Notes: generated from the sequence alone by a model not told the origin. Positions 1-11,285 are shown, numbered from the stretch's first letter. The stretch is DNA of 64,000 nucleotides from Petrolisthes cinctipes (GCA_033782935.1 JAWQEG010000262.1:62001-126000), one strand, 5' to 3'. A program made the numbers and translations.

Positions 1-136
1 TTAGTCTTCCTGTAAACTTCCCAGTCTTCCTGTCAACCTCCCAGTCTTCCTGTCAACCTCCCAGTCTTCCTGTCAACCTCCCAGTCTTCCTGTCAACCTC
101 CCAGTCCCTGTCAACCTCCCAGTCCCCATCAACCTC
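1..136. repeat. 20-bp minisatellite, C/T-rich
   Basis: About five units of a 20-bp repeat (core cagtcttcctgtcaacctcc) run from the window edge, followed by two shortened units that have lost part of the cttcctg segment. The array probably continues to the left of the window. No coding role is visible. Confidence 0.9.
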
Positions 137-280
137 CCTGTCTCATAGTTATTTCCATCTTCCTCTCAAATTCACTGTCCCACCTTCATATTTCCAGTTT
201 GTCTGTCAGGATCCATGTATGTTTTCACTGTACTGTACTCGTACAGTATTAGATTTTTTTAAGGTATATTTCTTACAGAA

Positions 281-1586
281 ATGTGGAGTGACAATGAAGC
301 AGAATATGATGTGGATGATCCTGGGCAGCTGAGCGATTTTGCGGATACTGCCTCCATTGTCACACATCTGAGCACTGATGATGATGAAGTCCAAGAAGCT
401 CCGTTGTTTGATGATCTTGAATTTGAGGATTCAGCTGACAAGGAAGAATGGCAACGTATTGTGGACAATGACAGAAGACCTTTACCCATTCCCTTCACTG
501 CAACTCCCGGACCCCATCACATTCCACCAAATACAGCCCGACCCATTGATTACTTCAACTTATTTTTTGATAATACTCTAATCAATAACATTGTGGAGGA
601 AACTAACCGATACAGCAACCAGTACATTGAAGCCAAAGAAGAGTATCTTGCAAACCACCCACAATCACGTACCCACCAATGGATCCAACAGGGGCACACA
701 TACACCGAAGAAATTCGAGCTTTTCTCGGCATATTATTCAACATTGGCTTTATCAAGAAACCAACACTTGAAAGCTACTGGGATACAACTCACCCTAGTT
801 TGGATACCCCTTGGTTCCCAAAACATTTTAACAGAAACTGATTTCAACTATTACTGAAATTCCTGCATTTTAATGATAATTCTCAACTTGATGAATATTC
901 AGCAAACAATGTACTTTTCAAGATTCAACCTCTCATTGACCATTTTCAGGCAGTATTTACAACTTATTTTCACCCTGACAAGAACATTTCACTTGACGAG
1001 AGCATGATTGGGTTCAAAGGGGCAACACCAAGCCTACGCCAGTACTTGCCCAACAAACATCATGCAAGATTTGGAATCAAGGTTTGGTGTGTGTGTGACG
1101 TCAGCACTGGATATACATTCACATTTGAAATATATGAAGGAAGAGCTAGAACACCAGCTAATAATAACATCCCTACAACTCACAGTACTGCCATCCGACT
1201 TCTCACCCGGGCAAGTCTATGCAACATTGGCCACAACGTGGGATTTGACAACTTCTTCTCATCACCAGCACTCTTCAAAGACCTCTACCATGTCAGTCAT
1301 CGATGAGCTAGTAAAAAAATATGAGCCACATAAAGTACGATGCAGGAGGAGAACAAGAGAGGAAATAGAAGAGTGTCAGCAACAAACCTTTGTCACTCAA
1401 ATCAACACCAACATTCCTGTACCACATACACCTCCTCACAAAATGATAAAACTTTCCAAGAAGAAGCTCAGGAACTGTGTAGCAGGGCACAACCATCGTG
1501 TGAGGTCAAATTACATATGTGCAAGATGTAATGTGGGACTGTGTGTGACTTGTTTTCATGGATATCATGACACCCACAATCACTAG
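281..1586 (+). pseudogene. piggyBac-type transposase, broken
   Basis: A degraded cut-and-paste DNA transposase of the piggyBac/PGBD family. The reading frame opens with ATG at 281 and an acidic N-terminus (residues 1-65, many D/E), as is common in PGBD proteins. It is stopped by a TGA at 839-841 and continues in the same frame to a second TGA at 1304-1306. The first catalytic aspartate lies in LDESMIGFKG (codon ~239) and the second in VGFDNFFSS (codon ~323). The segment that should carry the third aspartate is absent. After a frame change near 1290 the text jumps to the C-terminal cysteine-rich zinc domain (VRSNYICARCNVGLCVTCF, ending at 1586), so roughly 150-200 residues are missing. The family assignment is firm from the motifs; the element cannot encode an active enzyme. 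I could not define terminal inverted repeats. Calling it a domesticated gene is unlikely given the stop and the deletion. Confidence 0.85.
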
Positions 1587-1618
1587 ACTATAGAAGTACT
1601 GTACACTTGGAAATTCAT

Positions 1619-1912
1619 ACAGTACTGTATTTACAGGTGGGAGTGAGAAGGGTTAGTAATTTATGGAGTTTGAAAGTATATGTGGGAAATAATGTACAGT
1701 ACTGTATTTTCAGGTGGGAGGGAGAAGGGTTAGTAATTTATGGAGTTTGAAAGTACTGTATATGTTGGAAATACTGTACAGTACTGTATTTACAGGTGGG
1801 AGGGAGAAGGGTTAGTAATTTATGGAGTTTGAAAGTATATGTTGGAAATTTATACAGTACTGTATTTACAGGTGGGAGGGAGAAGGGTTAGTAATTTATG
1901 GTCTTGGAAAGT
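1619..1912. repeat. Four-copy ~76-82-bp tandem repeat
   Basis: Four head-to-tail units start with cagtactgtatttacaggt and contain gggagaagggttagtaattt. Unit 2 is longer through an extra ctgta. The repeat starts just after the piggyBac C-terminus and may be 3' non-coding sequence of that element. Each unit carries the palindrome TACAGTACTGTA or a close variant. Confidence 0.85.
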
Positions 1913-3525
1913 AGGAGTATTGAGGGCTAAACCCTGATCAGAGAGTTTTACTTTTGGGTGTACATTGTACAGCACTGTACATACCTACAGTTTTTTGTTC
2001 TCACAGACGATCACAATTGTTTGACATGTATAGTAGTTGCATTACTTTGTTGTTTTCATTCATCTCATAAAAGACTATATTCACAGTCTCATTATCAATG
2101 TTACCCATAGACAACATTACAAGGAGATAATTGTTGTTTTTCAAATAATGTGTACAGTATAAGTACTCTACACACTACAAGTAGCCTATACATAAGCCTA
2201 TAATTAGTATATTTTTTGTACTGTACTATAATAAATTTATACAGTAATAGTATTAGCCTGAATGATTTGCATCTGTTACTGTATACAGTATATGATTACT
2301 GTACTATTTTTTACATGATATAAGTTACATTACCATTTGATCATTGTGAATTATAATTGCAAGTATAATTACAAATAATAATGATATACATTCTAAATTT
2401 GTAGTTTCTATAACCACATGTTCCCCAATACAAAGCCAGGAGATTGATAGAAACAGGTGGGAGTCTAAACTCTGGACTTATAAAGGTACAGTATAGCCTA
2501 AATCTGAATTTTATATTTTTTATATTTAGGGGTGACTGAAAACCAACAGCTGTATGAAAAATCAAAGCAACCTGTAAGTTATCTTATAATGGTATACTAA
2601 GATTGTTGTGCTATATTATGGTTATACGATTAGGTGAATGAATGGTGTTTCTGTTTATCAGCATCAAGTAGGTTAGGTATTCGATGAAATTGAGATTCTT
2701 TCTCATAATTTATTATAATTTATAGACAACGACCGGAACCACTCGGGTGTGTCGGATGACGGACATCTTACAATAAAAACAAACCAATTTATACTCTTGT
2801 GTGCAGCCTGCTGACAATATATATATTCTAAGAGAGTGACATAACACACAACAAGATTACCAGGACTAGTTTACATAAGAGTAAGATAAGAAAGAGAAAA
2901 GAAACAATGAAAACATAATTGGAGACTGATGATAAGTTACGCCGTGTAAACAAGTGTCCGAACGCGGACAACTCGAGTCGTAAGTTCGGAACCAAATTTG
3001 CGCGCCAAGGAGCTGAACAAGTACATCGGTTTACAAGTGAAAATAAACCATGTATTAGCTTTATCTTCATTGTAAATCTTCTCCATTTTAAAGCATGACA
3101 TCAGTTTAGATTTTCCCACACAGATGATACACTTCAAAACGTAATAATATAAGAATATGGGAGAAAATATGACACCCAGAGTGGAAGAAACTGCAAAAAA
3201 ATGCAGGTATTTATGTAATAATTTGTATATTGTCATCTAAATCGTATTGCCATTGGGTGTGCAGAATAGTACAAACATCCCACAATAAAATGTGATATAG
3301 TACGACGTAGAATTCTTTCAAACAAATGGAAAAACAAAGAAATATATGGCACCGCCACATACAAGCACGCGCCAAAATTTTAGCTGGCAGCGACGATCAG
3401 CAAATCAAACAAAAGCTAGCGCCCTACGGGTTAAAAAAAAAAAATGCCTCTTACATGGCAACACTGATTTCACGACACTGCAATAATGACGTCACCATCC
3501 ACATTACATTGAGGTGATGAATGTA
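1913..3525. other. AT-rich intergenic sequence, no gene seen
   Basis: Only short open frames occur here (for example near 2341-2565, 2828-3236 and 3326-3517). None has recognisable motifs or a bias suggesting coding. Scattered tacagta/tactgta words recur (2130-2300). A local GC-richer patch at 2720-3060 shows no family I recognise. Confidence 0.5.
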
Positions 3526-3527
3526 AA

Positions 3528-3672
3528 AGTAATAATAATAACAATAATAATAACAATAAGAGTATTATAAAAAAAAAATATATATATATGAATAAATACC
3601 AATAAATATTTAGAACCCAATAACTAGATAAATAAACAAATAAATAATAATAATAATGATAATAATAATAGT
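3528..3672. repeat. AAT/ATA microsatellite tract
   Basis: Imperfect (aat)n with aac interruptions at 3528-3565, an A/T run at 3568-3590, and aataaataataataat at 3635-3670. The poly-tyrosine/leucine open frame on the minus strand is a by-product. Confidence 0.85.
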
Positions 3673-3717
3673 TAACACTCATAATCCCTTTTATTTACAC
3701 CAGCATTGCTAATTTCT

Positions 3718-4213
3718 ACAGGGTTTTCATTTCTAAGGTAATTACCCCAGATTACCCTAGTTTGGTGCCATTTAAGGTAAAGTTTGGCCCATCTAAGGTA
3801 ATTTGTATGAAAATTCCTTCATTATTTATTTCCTAGGTCATCGTAAAAGAAAATTAATATTATTAGAATACTATTAAAATTAATACTATTAAAAAAACAT
3901 GAAAATATATATCGTGTGTCAAGGGTTTAATTTATGTTGAGGTAATTTGGTCCCATCTAAGGTATTTTCAACCCAGTTTTTAAGGTATTTCATGGATTTC
4001 TTCCCTCTGATGGCTCCAAATTGCTCCAATCTTCTCTCCAGTGTTTCCTCCAATCCTCAAATCTGTCCTCCAATGTCCCTAGTATTCCCTCCAATCCCTT
4101 TAAATCCTCCAATGTACCTAGTAGGCCCTATTTCCAATTCCTTCAATAACCTGTTTTCTCCAATCTCCACGAGTATAAATTCTTCTCCCTCCAATCTTAA
4201 ATTATGCTTCTCC
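3718..4213. repeat. Low-complexity tract with aaggtaatt and ctccaat words
   Basis: The word ccatctaaggta/aaggtaattt recurs between 3735 and 3990. From 4010 to 4213 the sequence is C/T-rich, with the heptamer ctccaat repeated about ten times at irregular 12-25-bp spacing. No protein family is recognisable in the open frame that crosses it. Confidence 0.5.
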
Positions 4214-4395
4214 AATCTTCCCTCCACTACCACTACTGCCACTTCTACCCTACTACCACTACTACCACCACTACTACTACTTCTACCACTACTTCTACTA
4301 CCACTACCACTACTACCACAACTACCCCTTCTACAACTTCTACCACCACTACCATTTCTACTACCACTACGACTACTACCACCACTTCTATAATG
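4214..4395. repeat. CTA/CCA/TCT triplet microsatellite
   Basis: Imperfect triplet array of cta, cca and tct units such as ctactaccaccactactact. All forward frames stay open by composition (poly-Thr, poly-Leu/Pro), so the open frames here are not evidence of a gene. Confidence 0.9.
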
Positions 4396-4446
4396 GGTAA
4401 ATCATTGTTGTTTGGTATTTATCTATATTCTAGGCCATTACCGTTG

Positions 4447-5290
4447 TGAGTATTTATTGAAAGAATTGCCATCTTGTAGCAGTGTTGCCAGATCCTGCTA
4501 GGTCCCAGTATTTTGCTCCAGTCATTCCCTGTACTTTACCACGGTTATTTCCCGGTAGTTTGCCCAGGTTAGATCCCGGTAGTCTGCTGTGGTTTAGGTT
4601 AGGTTAGGTTAGGTTGCCACAGTCTAGGTAAGGTCAGGCTAATTTCAATATAACCTAACTTGGAAATGGGGCATTTCTGAAGAAAAGATGGTACGGTATA
4701 TATTGAAAGAATTACCGTTTTAAAGCAGTGTTGCCAGATCCGGCTAGGTCCCAGTATTTTGCCCCGGTCATTTCCTGTACTTTACCACGGTTATTTCCCG
4801 GTAGTTTGCCCAGGTTAGATCCCGGTAGTTTGCCCAGATTAGGTCCCGGTGGTCTGATGCGGTCTAGGTTAGGTTAGGTTAGGCTAGGCTAATTTCAAAC
4901 TGCCCCATTTGAATATGCCCTATCTTGGAAATGCCATAGAAGAAAATAGTCTTAGAATGGTCTAAATAAGTGGGTAATGAAGGTAGAAAAAACGTACATG
5001 ATAACGGCAGTTGTTTCAATATTTACCGTATTTTGCCACGGTCCTTACCATGATTAGTTCCCGGTAGTTTGCCCAGGTTAGGTCCCGGTAGTTTACTGCA
5101 GTTTAGGTTAGGTTAAGTCATGTAAGGTCATACTAATTGCAAAATTTGAATATGACCTAACTTGGAAATGGGGCATTTCCGAATAAAAGTGTTTTAGAAT
5201 GTTATGAATTTGTGAATAAAGAAGATAAAAAAAATATTGTAATAGAAAATGGCAATAGAATAGATAGTTACCGGTTGTTTTTATTACTCA
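4447..5290 (+). repeat. Three-copy dispersed/tandem repeat carrying TTAGG runs
   Basis: Three related units (about 4447-4692, 4693-5024 and 5025-5290) share gcagtgttgccagatcc (units 1 and 2), the phrase ttcccggtagtttgcccagg, a run of ttaggttaggttagg, and a tail with cttggaaatggggcatttc. The third unit lacks the first phrase. TTAGG is the common arthropod telomere unit, so this is interstitial telomere-like sequence inside a longer repeat. Confidence 0.75.
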
Positions 5291-5477
5291 TATTTCATAA
5301 TGGTTTCCCTTGTCTGTACAATTTTTTTTTTTTGTAATTAAAAAATTGGGTAAATTTTCCGAGATACACGTGTGAAATTTTCAGACAATATATTGCTTTT
5401 CCAAGATTTTTTCAAGTGATTAGTTCAATTTTTACATCCATTTATTGTGCAAATATCCCGTTTTTAGCCATACATAC

Positions 5478-5640
5478 CTAACCTAACCTAATCTAATCCA
5501 ACCTAACCCACCCCACCCCAACCAAACCCAACCCGACCCAACCCAACCCAACCCGACCCAACCCAACCTAATCTAACCTAATCTGGACCATTGCAGACTA
5601 GCGGGACCTAACCATAGCAGACTACCAAGACCTAACCTGA
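5478..5640 (-). repeat. Degenerate CCTAA array and inverted partner of the upstream repeat
   Basis: cctaacctaacctaatctaa decays into cccaaccc/cccgaccc units to ~5590. It is followed by sequence whose reverse complement (taggtcttggtagtctgcta and the following ggttaggtcccg) matches the gtcccggtagtctgc phrase of the repeat at 4447-5290. The right flank is therefore in inverted orientation to the left flank. Confidence 0.7.
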
Positions 5641-5719
5641 ACAGCCTATATGGAGTTTCACAAGGTAAGACCTATGGTATATCAAACTTAGGGAAGTTTG
5701 ACATTAACAACTTATATCA

Positions 5720-5868
5720 CGTTCATACAATATTCAGTTTAAAGCAGAAATATTTATACAATATTCAATTTAATTTAAAGCAGAAATATTCATGTACTAT
5801 TCAATTTAATTTAAAGCAGAAATATTCATACAATATTCAATTTAAGGCAGAAATATTGATACAATATC
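5720..5868. repeat. ~35-42-bp AT-rich tandem repeat, four copies
   Basis: Units of the form gcagaaatattcatacaata followed by ttcaatttaatttaaa; the last copy has aaggcag. No coding role is visible. Confidence 0.85.
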
Positions 5869-6006
5869 TGGAATAGTTTGGAGGAATCATTGCTCCAAAT
5901 TTATCACCCAAAACAATGTGCTATATGCCACCTTAAGGAAATAAACTTTTTGTGATCAATTTGGAGTCAATGTAGTCCTCCAAACTCTCATTATTCAGTA
6001 ATTTTT

Positions 6007-7230
6007 TCAGTAATTATTCAGTAAGTTTTTCCTGTCTTCTTGTGTTGTTTCAGATTCCCCATCCAGATAATCTTTGGACATATAATTAATACACCCATAT
6101 TTATCATTAAAACACACCTGTACTCTTCTGGTTAGACCAGCTCCCTCAGTGTCTATTTCTTCATTTTCATGGGAACAGTCTACTTTTCTTTTGATTGAAT
6201 TACTATTAGGCACTCTATTTATATTATCAAACCTTGCCATTAACTGTTTAAGTAAAGAGTCAAAACCTGTTCCAACAAGTGTTCCATCAATTTCATCTAA
6301 ATACGATGCCGGATAAGTTTTAACAATTCACTCAGCAATTACTGCCAGTGATTTCTTCCCTTGTCTTTCTGAGATTTTTGATATATCATCCACCAACACT
6401 CTCACCATCTCTCTTCTAGCAGAAGGCTTAGGTCTCTGTCCTTTTTCTAAGGAAACGAGCAAATTTGTCTTTGAAAATTTTTTCCAGGGTATTGTATAAT
6501 CTTGAGCCCAATGTGATTGGTTGTAGCTTGGCACTGATTTCTCCATCATCTAGAGCTGAAACAGTTGGATGAATTGAGTGTGTATCTTCCCGTGATGAGT
6601 GTGTATCTTCCCGTGATGAGTGTGTATCTTGCTGTGATGATTGTATATCTTCCTGTGATAAGTGTGATAATTCCTGTGATGAGTGTGTATCTTCCTGTGA
6701 TGATTGTGTATCTTCCTGTGATGAGTGTGTATCTTGCTGTGGTGAGTGTGTATCTTCCCGTGATGAGTGTGTATCTTGCTGTGATGAGTGTGTATCTTGC
6801 TGTGGTGAGTGTGTATCTTCCCGTGATGAGTGTGTATCTTGCTGTGATGAGTGTGTATCTTGCTGTGATGAGTGTGTATCTTGCTGTGGTGAGTGTGATA
6901 ATTCATGTGATGAGTGTGTATCTTGCTGTGATGAGTGTGTATCTTGCTGTGGTGAGTGTGTATCTTCCCGTGATGAGTGTGTATCTTGCTGTGATGAGTG
7001 TGTATCTTGCTGTGATGAGTGTGTATCTTGCTGTGGTGAGTGTAATAATTCATGTGATGAGTGTGATAATTCCTGTGATGAGTGTGATAATTCCTGTGAT
7101 GAGTGTGTATCTTCCTGTGATGAGTGTGATAATTCATGTGATGAGTGTGATAGTTCCTGTGATAAGTGTGATAATTCATGTGATGAGTGTGATAGTTCCT
7201 GTGATGAGTGTGATAATTCCTGTGATGCCG
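6007..7230 (-). pseudogene. SAMD3-like protein, C-terminal exon with heptapeptide repeat, broken
   Basis: Last exon of a degraded minus-strand gene. An acceptor-like tttcag precedes codon 1 (APASQELSHSS) near 7230. Residues 1-210 are about 30 heptapeptides (SSQQDTH, SSREDTH, SSQELSH) encoded by a 21-bp minisatellite. A frame change near 6550 leads into a segment containing YTIPWKKFSKTNLL, then RREMVRVLVDDIS. After an in-frame TGA (6328-6330) it continues IVKTYPASYLDE, LVGTGFDSLLKQL, NDKYGCIN and ends at TAA 6007. From memory, this order (IPW, RREMVR, K-YP-S, G-GY-SLL-QL, YGCINW) is typical of the uncharacterised C-terminal region of SAMD3-like proteins that are multicopy in fish and invertebrate genomes. 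The function of that region is unknown. The frame break and the stop argue for a pseudogene. Confidence 0.6.
6583..7226 (-). repeat. 21-bp coding minisatellite (~30 copies)
   Basis: On the plus strand the unit is tgtgatgagtgtgtatcttgc with variants cttccc, gataattc and ctgtggtg. Since 21 is a multiple of three, all frames stay open on both strands. On the minus strand one frame reads (S-S/R/P-Q/E-Q/E-D/L-T/S-H)n, continuous with the SAMD3-like exon. The open frames in the other frames (IHTHHSK, VYLAVMS) are shadows of this repeat. Confidence 0.9.
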
Positions 7231-7729
7231 GTGCCACTGAAATATTAAGAAAACCTATAAAAAATGTTGGTGTTGATTATGCATAGTACTTAAGCCCATA
7301 TGCAATAACATGCCCATCCACAACACTGTACACAATTCACACAGTGCTTCCTTCCTTCACTTCTCCCTTCCTGCATTCCATTTTTGTATGAGTTAATTTA
7401 TAAGAAACATAATTGAAAAGAAAATGCGACAACATTTCATCAAAAAGATGATGTATAAGTATTTTGTGGGTACATGGGAACAATAAGTTACATAACAAGC
7501 AACAGTGATACTCTGTTTTAATTGGACCTGCAGTTAAATGACAACCCATATCAAGTGTCTGAATATACAGTACTGTACCGGTACTGTAAAAAAAAAAAAA
7601 GATTGGCCAAGTTTGCTAGGACACAACCCCTAGGCTAATAGAGAATATTACCTGAGTCTTAAATGCAGGCAAGAACTGTACAGTAAGGTAAACTAATCTT
7701 AAAAAAATATGGCATGCATTATACTGTAC

Positions 7730-7932
7730 CTTTTTTTCCATTTATCAATAAGTTTACGTGCTTGAATCTCTTTCTACATGGGTGTAAGATGGGATGCCTT
7801 CACATAGTGAATATCATTAACAGTTTCTACACCAATGCTGATAAGGTGTTCACACACTTCCTCCAGTAACTGTGGAGGAAGGGTTGGAAGAATATTTTCA
7901 ATGGTCTCCTTGATTTCCTCCATCTCCGGTCT
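7730..7932 (-). pseudogene. SAM-like domain exon of the SAMD3-like relic
   Basis: Candidate exon between an acceptor-like attatcag (near 7933) and a donor-like aaaaag|gtacag (near 7729). Its frame contains LPPQLLEEVCEHLISIGVE, then VNDIHYVKASHL, an in-frame TAG, and QARKLIDKWKK. The pattern of five short helices ending in a basic 'QARKLL..W' helix is that of a sterile alpha motif, as at the front of SAMD3-like proteins. SAM domains mediate protein-protein or RNA contacts; what this one bound is unknown. The open frame that overlaps it in another register is a shadow. Confidence 0.5.
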
Positions 7933-8272
7933 CTGATAATTAGAAAATAGTTAGAAAATGAAACAGCTACTGCTAGATTAAACCCATAATGATCCAAACC
8001 AAGGAAGTAAGTTAACATAACTGCACATAGGCCTACCATATCTCATTAGAACAGTTTAACTTAGCTAGCTGAGCTCAGGGAAGCCGAACTTCAGTTTACA
8101 GAAGTCATTTAACCATTTTCATTTTACTTATGATTTTTGTGTAAAAAATTCAATGTAGGACACAATTAAAGGTAGAGAAGTGGAGTTACTTTAGTATGCA
8201 GTACATTACTCATATAAGCAGTTTTCATAATTACAGTGCATATGGTACAGTACTGTACTTTACCTGTCATGT

Positions 8273-8452
8273 AAATCACTGTCTCTCTACTACTTGTACT
8301 ACAAGTATCACTATCACTGTCATCAGCTTCATAACCATCGTGGTCCTTAGCTACAACCAATTCCAGTTCAGAACGTTTTAATCTTTTGTATGGAACTTTA
8401 ACAATTAGCTTCCATTTCAGTTCAACCTTTTGTTGTTTTCTTGAAATCATGC
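8273..8452 (-). pseudogene. Small basic/acidic exon of the same relic
   Basis: The frame opens after a splice-acceptor-like ccttttccag (near 8452) and closes at a donor-like gacag|gtaaag (near 8273). It encodes a basic stretch (KVELKWKLIVKVPYKRLKR) followed by an acidic Ser/Asp stretch (DDSDSDTCSTSS). No named domain is recognised. Its place between the transposase-like exon and the SAM-like exon suggests a linker in one transcript. The exon borders are inferred from dinucleotides only. Confidence 0.35.
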
Positions 8453-8539
8453 CCCTGGAAAAGGAGATGAATATAATGTACTGTAGTACTGGTATACAGT
8501 ACTGTACAGGAAATCTAATGGTCTACATGAATATAGAAT

Positions 8540-11244
8540 TATAATCTTTAAATTACCTTTTTAATTTTCTTGGAAGTCTTACGCAGATATATTGTGTTTG
8601 AGTGGGATCAACAATTATTTTCCTCTTTTGTAGTCAACCAGTGGGTAATAATCTAGGAGTTTAGAAAATTTTGTACATTTAAAGGAAGAGCATGGGAAGG
8701 TGTACAATACTGTAGATAATTGCAACTCCTTGGAAATTTGTTCTGTGAATTTTTTTACTAAAAAGTATGCTTGTGTACAGGAGTTCAATATTATGAACTG
8801 AATCTCACCTAACATTAGACCCTGTTCACATTTACTTAACACCACATAGTGTCCTTTCTTGTACTGAGTCCCCATTATTGTCACTTCCAAGCTAACTTCT
8901 GCACCTTCAGTAATCTGACACATCATTAAGGCTTTTTTAATATCTGAACTTTATGTATCTGAGATTAACGAAATGTTTTTTACAACCTCTATATCAGTGG
9001 GAAAATATGAACTGGCCTGTTTGTATGCTTGTAATAACTGATGTTTTTCACTCATGGTCTGACACACATTCTTGAAGGAATGGGCACTTTTAATGCATCC
9101 TTTGAAGTAGCAGTGCTTGCTTTCAAAGCGTAATGTCCACAAAGGAATTAATGGGCCAAACAGCAAAATTAGGTTTGGATAATGTTTTAGATAATGATGC
9201 TTTGGCCTCAGTTTGTCATTTGAAAAAATTCTTTGTCTGTCTTCTAAATATTCATCAATAAGTATTGCTAGATATGCAAGGTCAGAGTCGTCAAACTTTG
9301 GGGCACAGATAATTTCAGTAATGTTACGTAATAACAGGAACAACTGCCAAACAGGATCATTAGCATCAACTATTTTGCAATATAATATAACAGGCAACAG
9401 CCTGATTAAACACCAGTTTTGTGTAGCCTGACCACCTAATTTAGTACCTGAAGTATTTACTTGACATGGCATTGAGGCAGCATCTGTACCACGATAAAGA
9501 AACATAATTATACACTGATTAAGTTCTGCATAAGTTAGCCATCTCTTTTCATTTACTAAATTCTTCAATATCAGAGCAACATCATAATCACCAACACCCT
9601 CAAAAATGTCATGACCCAGGCATGGTGGAAGACCTGCTTTGCAGACATGAAAATATTTCAGTGCATTGAATGGAGAATTAAATTTAATACTTTTGACATT
9701 ATTTAAAATGCTGACAGTGTTCTCGTTTTTAAGTTGTTGTATTGCCAATCTATAGTCTTTCACTGTTCTCATTGCACCAACATGCACAGGGTCAGTAGGA
9801 AATTCTTTTAGGATTATGTTACAATATCTACAAAAAATTTCTGTAAAAGCACCAATGCCATGAGACCCCAAGTTATCCCCAGTAATGAAATATAGTGTCC
9901 CCTTCAAATTATCATTATTAATTTGAATGTCGTTGTTCTCAAGTTCCTTCAAGTCTTCAATTAATTTTGAAAATATTTTATCATAACCAAAATGTTTTAG
10001 ATGGACTTATTTGCACAGCAGGACTAAGAGGGTATTATCAACAACAGAGTGGATATGTGGCCTAAAATTCCCAAGTGTCATGTATACCCCTACAATATTA
10101 TGTTTCTTTTTGCTTGACCCTAAAGGGTTACATATTTCAAATGCATCTTGATACAGAATTATACTTAGGGAGTTAGTTTCAGTCTTAAATAGTTCATTCG
10201 TTTGGAAAGAAAGCCCATCTTGAATGTCACTAAAGGAACATTTACTAATATCTTTGTCCTGGTGTGCTATCATCAATTTATGTTAGACACTTTAGTGTTT
10301 CAAGTATTGGAACGTACTGAAACTTGGATTCTTTGTTCCAATAGTTTTTTCCCAGATGATAACACTGAGGCTGAATGTGATGAAAGTTTTGTTTGAAATA
10401 GATATTACGAGTGTGATTAGACATAAGTGGTCCACTGTTGCATTTAGAAAAATAACCTGACTCTTGGATACTACTTATAATTTCTCTAATCTTGTGTTCA
10501 AGAATGTTTAGCTGTTTTAAAGAAGAGTTTAAGTTCTGCAAGCAATAAGAGAATCCAACATTATGAATATTTTGAAATTCTTCCAAAATATATTGAACAA
10601 CTGATGCCGGCAATAAGAATTTAGATAGTAATTTTAAATAAAACAAGGCTAAATTACGCATAAGTAAAGCATCCTCCTTTGTTGTGTGTAACTCCTCTCC
10701 ACCAGTGTTTTCTAAGTAAGAAATGTAATTTTCTGTATTTAAACTTGAATCCTCTAATATACCAGTATAAAAAATATATGAATTTGAAGAACAGACTACT
10801 CCACCTGGTAAGTTATTTACAGTACTATTTCTGTGATATCTACTAATATGTGATGAAAATTGATTTCTTGGTAGAAAATGTTTTTGAACACTGATCAAAA
10901 GGACAATGCACACTGGTGTCTTCATCTATATGTTTTCTTAAATGTTTTAACAAATCACTCATTCCATCACAAATATGGTGGCAGAGTGGAGTCTTACAAT
11001 GTAATTTAACATTGACATTTATAGCTTTTATCTTATCATGAATTTTATTCTCAGTCTTTGATTGGTGGTCACGGTAGATATGAGACCTAATCCCTGTGTA
11101 GGAGGATAGCTTCCTATTACATCCCGTTAGTGGACACTTATATAACCGTCTATATTCATTAGAATGAAGTTGTGAATGAGTTACATAACCTTTAATGGTC
11201 TTTGATACATGAGGGCAAAGAGGACATGCAAACTCTGAATCCAT
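8540..11244 (-). pseudogene. C2H2 zinc-finger/transposase-like protein, broken
   Basis: Starts at ATG 11244-11242. The N-terminus holds C2H2-like fingers (CPLCPHVSKTIKGYVTHSQLH, shown here from its first Cys; then CPLTGCNRKLSS and H-H; then CPFDQCSKTFS). A frameshift near 10875 splits the last finger. The next frame ends VPILETLKCLT at TAA 10278; after another shift one frame runs 10276-8615 with in-frame stops at 10007 and 8951. Recognisable blocks are CNPLGSSKKKH, TGDNLGSHGIGAF, FHVCKAGLPPCLGHDIFEGV, LRPKHHYLKHYPNL, LRFESKHCYFKGC and GTQYKKGHYVVL. From memory these belong to a large uncharacterised family, repetitive in fish, cnidarian and arthropod genomes. The spaced D (GDNLG), HD (GHDIFEG) and E (RFESKH) suggest an RNase H-fold DDE transposase, but that is inference. 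Two frameshifts and two stops mean no product of full length. Confidence 0.6.
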
Positions 11245-11285
11245 TATAATACTATAAGTTACGGTAAATACTTTGCGACACCCTA

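Noticed and set aside
2820..3236. Minus-strand hydrophobic open frames as a membrane protein gene
   Set aside because: Two overlapping frames in AT-rich DNA, with no conserved motif and no recognisable relatives.
3947..4449. Open frames of 148 and 81 codons rich in Leu/Pro and Thr
   Set aside because: Produced by the CTA/CCA triplet tract and C/T-rich low-complexity sequence; no domain.
4600..4620. A true chromosome end (telomere)
   Set aside because: The TTAGG runs are only four to five units long, degenerate, in both orientations and surrounded by other repeats; an interstitial origin fits better.
6565..7248. Plus-strand open frame of 227 codons (VYLPVMS repeats) and the minus-strand IHTHHSK frame
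   Set aside because: Both are shadows of the 21-bp minisatellite, which leaves all frames open.
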